From assembly GCA_945641355.1 (NCBI GenBank), contig CALZEQ010000003.1, forward strand, positions 1 through 64,000: a DNA stretch of 64,000 bases, read 5' to 3'. The stretch's first letter is position 1; each line of letters begins with the position of its first letter. This stretch comes from an uncultured Mediterranea sp. (GTDB lineage: Bacteria; Bacteroidota; Bacteroidia; Bacteroidales; Bacteroidaceae). The notes beneath the pieces are model-generated. The model saw only the letters and a program-made list of their open reading frames with translations, ran no database searches and had not been told where the DNA came from. Position numbers and translations under genes: made by a program. This document shows, one piece after another, positions 34,210 to 43,862 of this stretch.

Positions 34210-34347
34210 ACAGAGAGGCTCCTGATAAACCTCGCCGGGTTGCCTGCCCACATCTGGTTGGCAGGGATGGACTTTGTCACCACCGAATTTGCTTCGAACG
34301 CTTAATATACACTTTTAGATTACTGATATTCAACGAAATATATCATC

Positions 34348-34447
34348 TTTGCAGATTAAGCAGATCCAAAACCCCTTATTTTGACATTATTTACAAATTA
34401 AGCAAGAATAAAACACCTTATTTTGACATTATTTGCAGATTAACGCA
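34348..34447. repeat. 42-bp tandem repeat, 2.4 copies
   Basis: Units begin at 34348, 34390 and 34432. Each starts TTTGCAGATTAA or a close variant, and the first two end CCTTATTTTGACATTA. The period is a multiple of three, but no convincing gene covers it. The last unit runs into GATTAACGCATTT, the sequence that ends the 67-bp repeats at 182 and 2728. Confidence 0.8.
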
Positions 34448-34554
34448 TTTTTCCATTTCCAATCTACTTATTCTACAGCAACGTCTTCCCATCAGACCAC
34501 ACTCTCAAAAAGAGAGGTTCCTGTAAGTACTCAAAATAGGGCATACCCCTTTTT

Positions 34555-34585
34555 TAGGGCACTTTGCCAGTGCCCTACAGGATAT
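34555..34585. repeat. Dispersed palindromic element, copy 2
   Basis: TAGGGCACTTTGCCAGTGCC then CTACAGGATAT, the same as 21181-21212 apart from loop changes. A partial TAGGGCA precedes it, as in copy 1. Confidence 0.7.
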
Positions 34586-34647
34586 ACGTTAAAGATTCAG
34601 TGATTGTTTTAACATTTATTTTATGAATATCGGCTGCACTCGATAAA

Positions 34648-34663
34648 GCCAAGCTTGCTTGGC
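34648..34663. repeat. Hairpin GCCAAGC-TT-GCTTGGC
   Basis: A perfect seven-pair stem inside a longer imperfect palindrome (ACTCGATAAA on one side, TTACACTCGT on the other). Probably another dispersed Bacteroides element. Confidence 0.5.
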
Positions 34664-34734
34664 CTTACACTCGTTTGCACAATATTTAGCGTATGCCGGT
34701 CCGACTCTCGTTGTCCTACCGATTTCATAGCCAT

Positions 34735-34851
34735 TTAGAAATGATTTCCTTTGTCTTGGTTGATGTATAGGTCATAAAGATGATCTGCCAACCACCTTTT
34801 ATTGGCGTCAGTCAAGGATGATAACAACCCATATATACTTTCCATAGACAT
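34735..34851 (-). CDS. Small unrecognised protein (38 aa)
   Basis: MSMESIYGLLSSLTDANKRW followed by LADHLYDLYINQDKGNHF. The pattern resembles the short N-terminal helices of antitoxin-like Bacteroides proteins, but it is too short to classify and no toxin gene is next to it. It starts 31 bases after the gmd fragment on the same strand. Confidence 0.4.
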   Translation of the reverse strand: MSMESIYGLLSSLTDANKRWLADHLYDLYINQDKGNHF

Positions 34852-34882
34852 TTTCGCTTCCATAATCAAGAGACATCGCCCA

Positions 34883-35098
34883 TTACTTTACGATTCCTTT
34901 CTCCAAGTATTCGGCCAGGTTGGTACGCATGACGCTGGCCACATGGTCGGTAGCTACCTTCTGCATGTCGTGGGCAACCATCAGCCGCACCAGCTCCTCG
35001 AACGAGGTAGTCTGCGGATTCCAGCCGAGCTTCTCTTTCGCTTTGGTGGGGTCGCCCCAAAGGTTGACTACGTCCGTGGGGCGGTAGAAGTCTTCGGA
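34883..35098 (-). pseudogene. gmd: gmd 3' fragment (GDP-mannose 4,6-dehydratase)
   Basis: About 72 codons starting at SEDFYRPTDVVNLWGDPTKA and ending with LAEYLEKGIVK and a stop. This is the C-terminus of GDP-mannose 4,6-dehydratase, a protein of about 370 residues that opens GDP-fucose synthesis. The catalytic part is absent; the homology stops about 65 bases before the end of upxY. The fragment implies that a fucose-type precursor gene once lay downstream of this upxY. Confidence 0.8.
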
Positions 35099-35161
35099 GT
35101 TTGCATGATATGAAAAGCCTTCTGCCCTATCCTATTAAGAATAAGGCGGATATAAAGAAGG

Positions 35162-35899
35162 TCAAGAATCGTCGGACTGCGTGTAGGGCCGCAGATAGCC
35201 TCGGGGGACGTAGGCGGTGGCGATGGTGAGGAGACCCTCGATGATGACCGCCACGCGGAGCTGTCCGCAGTAACGTGCGACCTTGCCGATGACTCCCTTG
35301 AAGTCGCCGTCGGTGATGATGACAGTCTCTCCACTGTCGAACTTACGTTCGTCCTGAGGGACATAGACATTGTCGGCATCCTTGTGCGAACAGATAATCT
35401 TGAGCGACTCCATCTGAAGGTCGGGGACGATGAGAGGCTCCCTACGGACGCACTGACCGAGACCGACATAGCGGTGGTAGAAGCGGAGATGAGGGAGGTT
35501 GACATTGTCGTAGACGTAGGTCTTGAGAATCTGCTCGGTACTGCGGGCAAACAGGATATTGGGAAGGCGTGACTCTTTCACCTTCCGGCGCTTGCCGTTG
35601 ACCATCCGAACCACACGGATGGTAGGATGGAAGGCCTCGATGCCATGCGCAGAGAGGTACTCGAAACTCTGCTCCGCACGCCCATAGGTGGCACGAAGCA
35701 CATACCAACGTGGTCTGGCCTTGGAGAACGCAGATGCCGACAGGGTGCATTTGGTGGACACCCCTGCCGGTGAGTCCGCTGCCTGAACGGGCGATTGAAC
35801 TTCGGGGAGGGCATCGGGGATAAGCCCGGTGCGTGGAGGGCTTGACCCACCCTCTGGGCCGCATTGCGCGTCATCAATGGTCTTGCCAGTCAATTCCAT
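35162..35899 (-). CDS. upxY: UpxY-type capsule transcription antiterminator (NusG-like)
   Basis: A 245-residue protein. The NusG N-terminal domain begins near residue 62 (RPRWYVLRATYGRAEQSFEY) and a KOW-like segment RKFDSGETVIITDGDFKGVI lies near 185. UpxY proteins are encoded first in Bacteroides capsule operons and let polymerase read through the leader of their own locus. The first 60 residues are low-complexity and unusual; no other good start is visible before the NGN domain. No UpxZ follows, and the next sequence is the gmd fragment, so the gene is cut off from its operon. It may still act on other loci. Confidence 0.85.
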   Translation of the reverse strand: MELTGKTIDDAQCGPEGGSSPPRTGLIPDALPEVQSPVQAADSPAGVSTKCTLSASAFSKARPRWYVLRATYGRAEQSFEYLSAHGIEAFHPTIRVVRMVNGKRRKVKESRLPNILFARSTEQILKTYVYDNVNLPHLRFYHRYVGLGQCVRREPLIVPDLQMESLKIICSHKDADNVYVPQDERKFDSGETVIITDGDFKGVIGKVARYCGQLRVAVIIEGLLTIATAYVPRGYLRPYTQSDDS

Positions 35900-36023
35900 A
35901 TCGATGATTTTAACCTATTCTACACAGAACTCGGTTAAAGAAGGGACGGGAGAAGCGGGCAGCAACACACTGAACCTTCTGCATGTCCGGACTCCCCGGC
36001 AACGAGGCCGAGGAATCTGGGTG

Positions 36024-36031
36024 CAAAAATA
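36024..36031 (-). promoter_or_regulatory. -7 box upstream of upxY, leader of about 120 bases
   Basis: TATTTTTG on the minus strand; no clear -33 TTTG. Between it and the ATG at 35899 lies a leader with a GC-rich stem (CCTCGGCCTCG, GCCGGGGAG). Leaders of this kind are where UpxY acts, but which residues matter cannot be told here. Confidence 0.45.
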
Positions 36032-36099
36032 TGAAATAATTTTCTACTATTATTAAGGAAAACAGAATAAGTTTGGAAAATTGTTAATGTTATGTATTA

Positions 36100-36842
36100 T
36101 TAACAATGCGTGTAGGGAGATGGAAAAGGTACTTCTACGACAAATCGGGCACCAGGGCCGTTGTAGGTGGTGTCGAGGCAGACGGTTCCGCCCATGCGTG
36201 CGGCTATTATCCTGACTAAAGAGAGGCCGAGCCCGATGCCTGGCACGAAGCTGTCTTCCTTGTAGAAACGTTCAAATATCTGTTCTGCATGATTGGGCGA
36301 TACGCCTTTGCCCGTGTCGGACACCAGCAGTCTCAATACGCCCTTGTCATCATCGGCCACCAAGTCGACCGAGATATGTCCCTCTGTGGTGAACTTGATG
36401 GCATTGCTGAGAAGTGACTCTCCACTCCCTGCTGTTCCTTGTCGCGGAGCTTGCTGCTCCACTTTCTGTAGGCAACGGGGGATATGCCGTATTTCTCCTC
36501 AAAGAAGTGACAGAACTCGGCCTCGCTCGAAAAGCCGCAGTCGCGGGCTATTTGAGAGAGCGTGTGAGTGGCGTCATCCTTGAGCATCTTGACCGCATTG
36601 CGCATGTGAACGTCCGTAAGATACTTCTTGAGGTTCTTTGTTTTTTGCTTTTCCTCTTTCAGACCCTCTGTATTGTTGATGTGGAAATCGAGCAGTTCGT
36701 CCTTTTGCTCCATCAGTTCCTCGATGGTTTTGACCGTAGCTAAGTTGCGGAGGCGAATACGCCGATTGTAATAGAGCACAAGGCTGCAGTCAGTATAACG
36801 AGGTGTAATTGTTTCATATACGTGTCATCCATTGTTTGTTTC
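36100..36842 (-). pseudogene. Broken regulator: AraC helix-turn-helix joined to a histidine-kinase ATPase tail
   Basis: Three pieces in different frames. An ATG at 36842 opens a short signal/TM-like stretch (KQLHLVILTAALCSITIG). A second frame (to about 36410) has a coiled coil and an AraC-type DNA-binding domain (LSQIARDCGFSSEAEFCHFF, KYGISPVAYRKW). A third frame (36420-36100) is the C-terminal ATPase lobe of a sensor kinase with LLSNAIKF, VSDTGKGV and IGLGLSLVRII. The kinase tail follows the AraC domain, the reverse of normal hybrid sensors, so a deletion has fused two genes or parts out of frame. Confidence 0.65.
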
Positions 36843-36884
36843 TATGCAAAAATTGAAACATCACTAAATACAAAACAGGGAAAA

Positions 36885-37853
36885 TCAATCCAGCATCTTA
36901 CCGTGATTCTCGGCAATCTGAATCATGCGGTCATAATCCTCGGCACTCAGATCCATGAAGTAGTAGTTGATGGGATTGACAACCTTGCCTTTGACGTGCA
37001 CTTCGTAATGCAGATGCGGACCGGTACTTTTACCTGTACTTCCTACACCTCCTATCACCTCGCCACGAACGACCCGCTTGCCTACCTTGGTACGGAAGTC
37101 GCGCAAATGGGCATACCAGGTGCGATAGCCGAATCCATGGTCGATGATGATGGTGTTGCCATAGCCTGTCTCCCACCCCATCTTGACTACCGTCCCGTCA
37201 CCTGTAGCGTAGACATCGGTACCTGGATTGGCCGAAAAGTCCATGCCCGAATGGAAGCGGGGAGTACCGTAGATGGGGTCGATGCGGGTGCCATAGCCCG
37301 AGGCCGTCTGCTTCAAGTCCTTGTTGGAGATAGGCTGGATGGCGGGGATGCAACGCAGCATCTCGTCGTGACTCTTACACATCTCCACCACATCGTCAAA
37401 CGAATTCGACTGTATATAGAGTTGCTTGGTGAGCATATCCAGCTTCTGCGTGGTATTGACTACCATCTCGGCATTGGCCATGTCCATGAGGTGCTCGTAG
37501 CGGTTGGTGCCTCCATAGCCGGCCTTGCGGATGGCATCGGGGATGTGATCGGCCTGAAAGATGACACGATACAGATTGTCATCGCGCTGCTGTATGTCCT
37601 GCAGCACCTCCAAGGCCTCGTCCAGACGGGCATCCAACAGGTTGTACTGCGCCTGCAGCCTACTGTTCTCCTTGCGCAGCTCCTTCTCGGAAGGTGATCC
37701 GAAGATGATGAGCAACACGATAAATCCGGCCGCCACCAGTCCGATATCTATGAAAAGGCGGCGAAACAGACTCATGATACGCTGCCGCACAGTGGGATAG
37801 ATGCGGTCATACGTCTGTGTCTGTGGATTGTATATATAGTAAACTTTGCGCAT
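36885..37853 (-). CDS. M23 family zinc metallopeptidase (peptidoglycan hydrolase)
   Basis: A 322-residue protein from ATG 37853 ([17 protein letters not shown]). One membrane helix lies near residues 35-52, followed by a coiled coil near 60-100 and the LytM domain from about 200. Zinc ligands are in [11 protein letters not shown] near 218 and [10 protein letters not shown] near 295. It is likely a periplasmic, membrane-anchored endopeptidase for wall growth or division. It is divergent from alaS with overlapping promoter elements. Confidence 0.9.
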   Translation of the reverse strand: MRKVYYIYNPQTQTYDRIYPTVRQRIMSLFRRLFIDIGLVAAGFIVLLIIFGSPSEKELRKENSRLQAQYNLLDARLDEALEVLQDIQQRDDNLYRVIFQADHIPDAIRKAGYGGTNRYEHLMDMANAEMVVNTTQKLDMLTKQLYIQSNSFDDVVEMCKSHDEMLRCIPAIQPISNKDLKQTASGYGTRIDPIYGTPRFHSGMDFSANPGTDVYATGDGTVVKMGWETGYGNTIIIDHGFGYRTWYAHLRDFRTKVGKRVVRGEVIGGVGSTGKSTGPHLHYEVHVKGKVVNPINYYFMDLSAEDYDRMIQIAENHGKMLD

Positions 37854-37882
37854 AGAAATCAAATATTTCATTATCAATGCGA

Positions 37883-37910
37883 CAAAAATACGAAAAACAA
37901 GCTATCTTTG
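37883..37910. promoter_or_regulatory. Divergent promoters of the M23 peptidase and alaS
   Basis: TATTTTTG on the minus strand (37883-37890) faces the M23 gene; TATCTTTG on the plus strand (37903-37910) faces alaS, giving a leader of about 85 bases before ATG 37999. The two boxes are 12 bases apart, so the polymerases would compete. Confidence 0.55.
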
Positions 37911-37998
37911 CGCAGTTTTTTGGATTATTAATAAAAACAGGCCGTTGCAGGCACCGACAGACAAGCAAAAAAGAGTAAAAACAAGATATAGACAGCTT

Positions 37999-40617
37999 AT
38001 GATGACAGCAAATGAAATCAGAGACTCATTCAAGAGTTTCTTTGAAAGCAAAGGACACCAGATTGTGCCTTCTGCTCCGATGGTAATCAAGGATGACCCT
38101 ACGCTGATGTTCACCAACGCAGGAATGAACCAGTTCAAAGACATCATCCTGGGCAACCACCCGGCCAAATTCAAGCGAGTAGCCGATTCGCAGAAATGCT
38201 TGCGCGTCAGCGGAAAGCATAACGACCTGGAAGAGGTAGGACACGACACCTATCACCACACCATGTTCGAGATGCTGGGCAACTGGTCGTTTGGCGACTA
38301 CTTCAAGAAGGAGGCCATCTCCTGGGCTTGGGAGTATCTGGTGGGTGTGCTGAAGATTGACCCCAAAAACCTGTATGCCACCGTCTTTGAGGGAAGTCCT
38401 GAAGAGGGATTGAGCCGCGACGATGAAGCTGCTTCGTATTGGGAGCAGTTCTTGCCGAAAGACCATATACTGAACGGCAACAAGCATGACAACTTCTGGG
38501 AGATGGGCGACACGGGGCCGTGCGGTCCCTGCTCGGAGATTCACATCGACTCACGCCCGGAGGAAGAAAAGGCACAGATACCGGGTCGTGACCTGGTGAA
38601 CAAGGATCACCCGCAGGTGATTGAAATCTGGAACCTGGTGTTCATGCAATACAACCGCAAGGCCGACGGAAGTCTGGAAGGGCTGCCAGCCAAGGTCATT
38701 GATACCGGTATGGGATTTGAACGCCTGGTACGTACGATGCAGGGAAAGACCTCGAACTATGATACCGACGTGTTCCAACCCATCCTGAAGGTCATCGGTG
38801 ACATGGCCGGAAAGCATTACGGTGACAACGAGCAGGTAGACATCGCCATGCGTGTGATTGCCGACCACATCCGTACCATCGCCTTCTCCATCACCGACGG
38901 CCAGCTGCCTGGCAATGCCAAGGCCGGCTATGTAATCCGCCGCATCCTGCGCCGCGCCGTACGCTACGGCTATACGTTCCTGGGACAGAAACAGGCCTTC
39001 ATGTACAAGTTGCTGCCTGTGCTGATAGAGAATATGGGAGGTGCCTATCCCGAGCTGAACGCTCAGAAAGAGCTGATAGCCCGCGTCATCAAGGAGGAGG
39101 AAGAATCGTTCCTCCGCACATTGGAGACGGGCATCCGCCTGCTGGAGAAGACCATGGCTGATGCCAAGGCTGCCGGCAAGAGCGAAATCAGCGGCAAAGA
39201 TGCCTTCACGCTGTATGACACCTTCGGCTTCCCGCTTGACTTGACCGAACTGATTCTGCGCGAGAACGGTATGACGGCCGACCTGAAAGAGTTTGATGCA
39301 GAGATGCAACAGCAGAAACAGCGTGCCCGCAATGCGGCAGCCGTAGAGACGGGAGACTGGATTACGCTGAAGGAAGGTACGACCGAATTTGTAGGATATG
39401 ACTACACAGAATATGAGACCAGCGTGCTGCGCTACCGACAGGTAAAACAGAAGAACCAGACACTCTACCAGATTGTGCTGGACAAGACTCCGTTCTATGC
39501 CGAAAGCGGTGGTCAGGTAGGAGATACAGGTGTGCTGGTGAACGAGTTCGAGACCATCGAGGTAATAGACACGAAGAAGGAGAACAACCTGCCCATCCAC
39601 ATCACCAAGAAGCTGCCCGAGCACATAGAGGCACCGATGATGGCTTGTGTGGACACCGACAAGCGTGCCGCCTGCGCCGCCAACCACTCGTGTACGCACC
39701 TGCTGGATGCTGCCCTGCGCGAAGTACTGGGCGACCACGTAGAGCAGAAGGGCTCATTGGTAACGCCTGACTCGCTGCGCTTTGACTTCTCACACTTCCA
39801 GAAGGTGACCGATGAAGAGATCCGCCGTGTGGAGCACATCGTCAATGCCAAGATACGTGCCAACATTCCGCTGAACGAATACCGCAACATCCCCATTGAG
39901 GAGGCCAAGGAACTGGGTGCCATCGCCCTCTTCGGCGAGAAGTACGGCGACCACGTGCGTGTCATCCAGTTTGGCGACTCCATCGAATTCTGCGGTGGTA
40001 CGCATGTAGCAGCCACCGGCCATATCGGTATGGTGAAGATTGTCAGCGAAAGTTCGGTAGCCGCCGGCGTACGTCGTATCGAAGCCCTGACAGGAGTTCG
40101 TGTAGAGGGTATGCTGGATGCTTTCCAAGACACGATACGCGACCTGAAGGCACTCTTCAACAACGCCCCCGACCTGGGCATCGCCATCCGCAAGTACATC
40201 GACGAGAATGCCGGACTGAAGAAACAGGTGGAAGAGTTCCGCAAAGAGAAAGAGGCTCAGCTGAAAGAGACGCTGCTGCGTAAGGTAAAGGAGGTGAACG
40301 GTGTGAAACTGGTGAAGTTCTGTGCACCGCTGCCCGCGGATGCCGTGAAGAACATCGCCTTCCAACTGCGTGGCGAAATCACAGAGAACCTCTTCTTTGT
40401 AGCCGGTACCGAGTTTGAAGGGAAACCGATGCTGACCGTCATGCTGAGCGACAACCTGGTGGCAACGGGCCTGAAGGCCGGTGTTTTGGTGAAAGAGGCC
40501 GCCAAGCTGATTCAAGGCGGCGGCGGCGGTCAGCCGCACTTCGCTACAGCCGGCGGAAAGAACCCTGAAGGACTGGCTGCTGCCGTAGACAAGGTAGTGG
40601 AACTGGCCGGTATCTGA
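37999..40617 (+). CDS. alaS: Alanine-tRNA ligase
   Basis: Charges tRNA-Ala with alanine. About 872 residues, the normal length, starting at one of two adjacent ATG codons (37999 or 38002; [20 protein letters not shown]). The class II core contains [11 protein letters not shown] near 39 and [16 protein letters not shown] near 87. The editing domain has the [14 protein letters not shown] zinc motif near 565 and [17 protein letters not shown] near 668. The C-terminal DHHA1 domain ends in [16 protein letters not shown]. An in-frame extension to 37846 crosses the promoter and is not expected to be used. Confidence 0.97.
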   Translation: MMTANEIRDSFKSFFESKGHQIVPSAPMVIKDDPTLMFTNAGMNQFKDIILGNHPAKFKRVADSQKCLRVSGKHNDLEEVGHDTYHHTMFEMLGNWSFGDYFKKEAISWAWEYLVGVLKIDPKNLYATVFEGSPEEGLSRDDEAASYWEQFLPKDHILNGNKHDNFWEMGDTGPCGPCSEIHIDSRPEEEKAQIPGRDLVNKDHPQVIEIWNLVFMQYNRKADGSLEGLPAKVIDTGMGFERLVRTMQGKTSNYDTDVFQPILKVIGDMAGKHYGDNEQVDIAMRVIADHIRTIAFSITDGQLPGNAKAGYVIRRILRRAVRYGYTFLGQKQAFMYKLLPVLIENMGGAYPELNAQKELIARVIKEEEESFLRTLETGIRLLEKTMADAKAAGKSEISGKDAFTLYDTFGFPLDLTELILRENGMTADLKEFDAEMQQQKQRARNAAAVETGDWITLKEGTTEFVGYDYTEYETSVLRYRQVKQKNQTLYQIVLDKTPFYAESGGQVGDTGVLVNEFETIEVIDTKKENNLPIHITKKLPEHIEAPMMACVDTDKRAACAANHSCTHLLDAALREVLGDHVEQKGSLVTPDSLRFDFSHFQKVTDEEIRRVEHIVNAKIRANIPLNEYRNIPIEEAKELGAIALFGEKYGDHVRVIQFGDSIEFCGGTHVAATGHIGMVKIVSESSVAAGVRRIEALTGVRVEGMLDAFQDTIRDLKALFNNAPDLGIAIRKYIDENAGLKKQVEEFRKEKEAQLKETLLRKVKEVNGVKLVKFCAPLPADAVKNIAFQLRGEITENLFFVAGTEFEGKPMLTVMLSDNLVATGLKAGVLVKEAAKLIQGGGGGQPHFATAGGKNPEGLAAAVDKVVELAGI

Positions 40618-40654
40618 CACAGTACGACCAATACATAGTTTAGATAGATTGGAT

Positions 40655-40678
40655 GGGGCGGGCCTACGTGTCCGCCCC
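40655..40678. terminator. Hairpin after alaS
   Basis: GGGGCGGGC-CTACGT-GTCCGCCCC with one G-T pair, 37 bases after the alaS stop and followed by TCTTTT. Same family as the hairpin at 29538. It may end alaS transcription. Confidence 0.6.
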
Positions 40679-40731
40679 TCTTTTCGAAACACATCATCTC
40701 TTAAAACCTCCCCAACGAAAACAACCGTAGA

Positions 40732-42915
40732 ATGATAGTATGCATTGCCGAAAAGCCTTCCGTAGCACGCGACATTGCCGATGTGCTGGGAGCCAGAGAA
40801 AAGAAAGAGGGATATATAGAAGGTAACGGGTATCAGGTGACATGGACCTTCGGCCACCTCTGCACCCTGAAGGAACCGCACGAATATACACCTACCTGGA
40901 AAGCGTGGAGCCTGGGCAGCCTGCCCATGATTCCACCCCGCTTCGGCATCAAGCTGATCAGCAATCCCACCTACGAACGGCAGTTCCATATCATCGAGGG
41001 GCTGATGCAACAGGCTGACCTAATCATCAACTGCGGTGATGCCGGCCAGGAGGGAGAGCTGATACAACGTTGGGTCATGCAGAAGGCCGGTGCACGTTGC
41101 CCGGTGAAACGGCTGTGGATATCGTCGCTAACCGAAGAGGCTATACGCGACGGTTTTGCACACCTGCGGGAGGCTGCCGACTTCCAACCGCTGTACGAAG
41201 CCGGCCTGAGCCGTGCCATCGGCGACTGGCTGTTGGGGATGAACGCCACACGCCTCTACACCATGAAGTACGGGCAGAACCGTCAGGTGCTCTCCATCGG
41301 ACGGGTACAGACACCTACGCTGGCCTTGATTGTCAACCGTCAGCTGGAGATTGAACACTTCGTGCCCAAACAGTATTGGGAGCTGAAGACCATCTATCGG
41401 GACACCACCTTCGCTGCCGTCATCCGCAAAAGCGAAGAGGAGCTGATTCTGGAGGCTTCCGCATCGTCCGCTCCCCGTCCGGCCAGTGAAAACAAGGGTA
41501 TTGACCCCATTACCGACTACGAACGGGGCAAATCGTTGCTGGAACAAATCAGCCAGGCTCCCTTTACCGTGACCGATGTCGTCAAAAAGCAGGGGCGCGA
41601 ATACCCTCCCCGTCTGTTTGACCTGACTTCGCTGCAGGTAGAATGCAACAAAAAGTTTGCCTACTCTGCTGACGAGACCCTGAAACTGATTCAGTCGCTT
41701 TATGAAAAGAAGGTGGCCACCTATCCACGTGTAGACACCACCTTTCTGAGCGACGACATCTACCCCAAGTGTCCGGGCATTTTGAAAGGGCTGCGCGGCT
41801 ACGAGACGCTGACGGCTCCGCTGGATGGCATCGCACTGCCCAAATCGAAAAAGGTATTTGACAACTCCAAGGTGACCGACCACCATGCCATCATCCCTAC
41901 GGGCCAGCCACCCGTCAACCTGACGGAAATGGAACGTCGGGTATTCGACCTCATTGCCCGCCGTTTCATCGCAGTGTTCTATCCCGACTGCCGTATAGCG
42001 ACCACCACCGTTACCGGTCAGGTAGAGGGCATCGACTTCAAGACCTCCGGCAAACAGATACTGGAGCCGGGATGGCGTGTGGTGTTTGCTACCCCAGCCC
42101 CTTCCACAGCAGATGAGAAGGAAGAGAGAGAGGGAGAGAACGAACAGGCTCTACCGGCCTTCGTTAAAGGTGAGAGCGGTCCGCACCAGCCCAACCTGAT
42201 AGAGAAGTGGACCCAACCGCCACGTCCCTATACCGAAGCCACCCTGCTACGTGCCATGGAGACAGCCGGTAAGCTGGTAGACAATGACGAACTGCGCGAT
42301 GCGCTGAAAGAAAACGGCATCGGACGCCCTTCGACACGCGCCGCCATCATCGAGACACTGTTCAAACGAAACTATATCCGCAAGGAGAAGAAGAACCTGA
42401 TAGCTACCTCTACCGGCGTAGAACTGATACAGACAATCCGCGAAGAACTGCTGAAATCGGCCGAACTGACAGGCATTTGGGAAAAGAAGCTGCGCGAGAT
42501 AGAACGCCGCACCTATCCTGCCGGCCAGTTTCTGGAAGAGCTGAAACAGATGGTGGCAGAGATTGTAACCAGTGTACTGAGCGACAACAGCAACCGACGT
42601 ATCACCATACAAGCTCCGACAACCGAGAAGAAGAGCGACAAGGCAAAGAATGAAACGGCCCACCCACAGGAGGCGGGTACAGAGAAGAAAGAGAACAAGA
42701 AACGGGCTCCGCGAAAGAGCAACAAAGCAGCAACGGTTCCTGACCCGACAACAGCAGCCGTTTCCATCCCTCAGCCGGCAGAAGCCTCAGCACCTGCCGA
42801 CCCATGGATAGGGCAACCTTGTCCCTTGTGCGGGAAAGGCCATCTGATAAAAGGAAAGAGTGCCTACGGTTGCTCGGAATGGAAGAATGGATGTAGCTAC
42901 CGGAAGCCATTCTGA
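40732..42915 (+). CDS. topB: DNA topoisomerase III
   Basis: A 727-residue type IA topoisomerase. The Toprim domain is at the N-terminus (MIVCIAEKPSVARDIADVLG; INCGDAGQEGELIQRW near 103). RVQTPTLALIVNRQ lies near 196 and the active-site tyrosine is in KKVATYPRVDTTFLSDD near 325. After a lysine/alanine-rich linker the C-terminus has a zinc finger, CPLCGKGHLIKGKSAYGC. It relaxes and decatenates DNA. Stands between alaS and the DMT exporter in ordinary chromosome. Confidence 0.95.
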   Translation: MIVCIAEKPSVARDIADVLGAREKKEGYIEGNGYQVTWTFGHLCTLKEPHEYTPTWKAWSLGSLPMIPPRFGIKLISNPTYERQFHIIEGLMQQADLIINCGDAGQEGELIQRWVMQKAGARCPVKRLWISSLTEEAIRDGFAHLREAADFQPLYEAGLSRAIGDWLLGMNATRLYTMKYGQNRQVLSIGRVQTPTLALIVNRQLEIEHFVPKQYWELKTIYRDTTFAAVIRKSEEELILEASASSAPRPASENKGIDPITDYERGKSLLEQISQAPFTVTDVVKKQGREYPPRLFDLTSLQVECNKKFAYSADETLKLIQSLYEKKVATYPRVDTTFLSDDIYPKCPGILKGLRGYETLTAPLDGIALPKSKKVFDNSKVTDHHAIIPTGQPPVNLTEMERRVFDLIARRFIAVFYPDCRIATTTVTGQVEGIDFKTSGKQILEPGWRVVFATPAPSTADEKEEREGENEQALPAFVKGESGPHQPNLIEKWTQPPRPYTEATLLRAMETAGKLVDNDELRDALKENGIGRPSTRAAIIETLFKRNYIRKEKKNLIATSTGVELIQTIREELLKSAELTGIWEKKLREIERRTYPAGQFLEELKQMVAEIVTSVLSDNSNRRITIQAPTTEKKSDKAKNETAHPQEAGTEKKENKKRAPRKSNKAATVPDPTTAAVSIPQPAEASAPADPWIGQPCPLCGKGHLIKGKSAYGCSEWKNGCSYRKPF

Positions 42916-42939
42916 CACGGATAGTTTCCGGTAGGATCA

Positions 42940-43851
42940 TCACACTGCCTTGCCTTCCCGTTCAAAGTCCTTGCGGCTCTTGCTCTGTGTCACGATGTAG
43001 ACTCCCAGGAATACCAATATCACCGCTACCCCTTTCTGCAACGTGAAGGCAGCCATTCCTATGACTACCGCAACGGTAGAGGCGACGATGGGCTGCATGT
43101 AGTTGTACATGCTGACCACCGTAGGACGCATCAGGCACTGTGCACGCATGATGAGGATATAGGCCAAGAAGGTACCTCCTACCACCACATAGCCCACCTG
43201 CCAGCAGGCAGCAACAGGCATCTCGCTCCACTGAATAGAGGCCAGATTGTTGTACGAGAACGGAATATAGCATAGAGAGGCATAGACAAACATCCACTTG
43301 TTCAGCGTGATGGGCGAATACTTTTGCGTCAATCCTTTGAAGACGGTCAGGTAGATAGAGAAGCTGATTTGCGCCGTCAGGCAGAGTAAATCGCCCACGA
43401 TGCTGCCGTTGCCTCCGGCTGCCGCCCTACTGCTCAGAATCAGTGTCAACGCGCCCATGGCACCGATAAAGATGCCCAGCACCTTCTTGTTGGTAATCGG
43501 TTCCTTCAGATAGAGAGCCGCCACTATCATGGTGACAATAGGCAAGGTAGTGGTCACTACCGAAGCATCAATGGGTGAGGTCAGTGACAAGCCGAAAATA
43601 TAGACTCCCTGATTGAACACCAAGGCAAACAACGAGGCAAAGAAGATGCGTACCATGTCGCGATGGTCTACCTCCTCGTGCTTGCAGAAGAGGGAGAGCA
43701 GCCAAAAGCAGGCTGCAGCACCCACCATGCGGAACGTAGTGACCGTAATGGGACTGAAGGCGGCCAATGCCGCCTTGCCGACGGGAGCCATCAATCCCCA
43801 CAAGATATTGGCCGAAAGGGCACAAAGATGGCCTTGAATCTGTCTGTTCAT
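42940..43851 (-). CDS. EamA/DMT-superfamily transporter
   Basis: A 303-residue inner-membrane protein with ten predicted helices in two EamA repeats, beginning MNRQIQGHLCALSANILWGL at ATG 43851. The second repeat starts near GDLLCLTAQISFSIYLTVF. Substrate is unknown; relatives export amino acids, nucleosides or metabolites. It converges on topB and starts 11 bases after the esterase gene, so it could be the last gene of the pectin operon. Confidence 0.85.
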   Translation of the reverse strand: MNRQIQGHLCALSANILWGLMAPVGKAALAAFSPITVTTFRMVGAAACFWLLSLFCKHEEVDHRDMVRIFFASLFALVFNQGVYIFGLSLTSPIDASVVTTTLPIVTMIVAALYLKEPITNKKVLGIFIGAMGALTLILSSRAAAGGNGSIVGDLLCLTAQISFSIYLTVFKGLTQKYSPITLNKWMFVYASLCYIPFSYNNLASIQWSEMPVAACWQVGYVVVGGTFLAYILIMRAQCLMRPTVVSMYNYMQPIVASTVAVVIGMAAFTLQKGVAVILVFLGVYIVTQSKSRKDFEREGKAV

Positions 43852-43862
43852 TTTATCTGGCT

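Larger units (their letters stand above)
34210..34734. other. Gene-free junk region with several repeats
   Basis: No coding region is supported over 525 bases. It holds the 42-bp tandem repeat, the second copy of the dispersed palindrome and a hairpin at 34648-34663. It looks like a recombination-worn junction between the defence genes and the capsule-locus remnant. Confidence 0.6.

Noticed and set aside
34348-34447. CRISPR-like array
   Set aside because: The units are contiguous 42-bp tandem repeats without unique spacers, there are fewer than three units, and no cas gene is in the window.
37846-37998. N-terminal extension of alaS by 51 codons
   Set aside because: The extension crosses the -7 box TATCTTTG at 37903-37910, and known AlaS proteins start at the [10 protein letters not shown] position.
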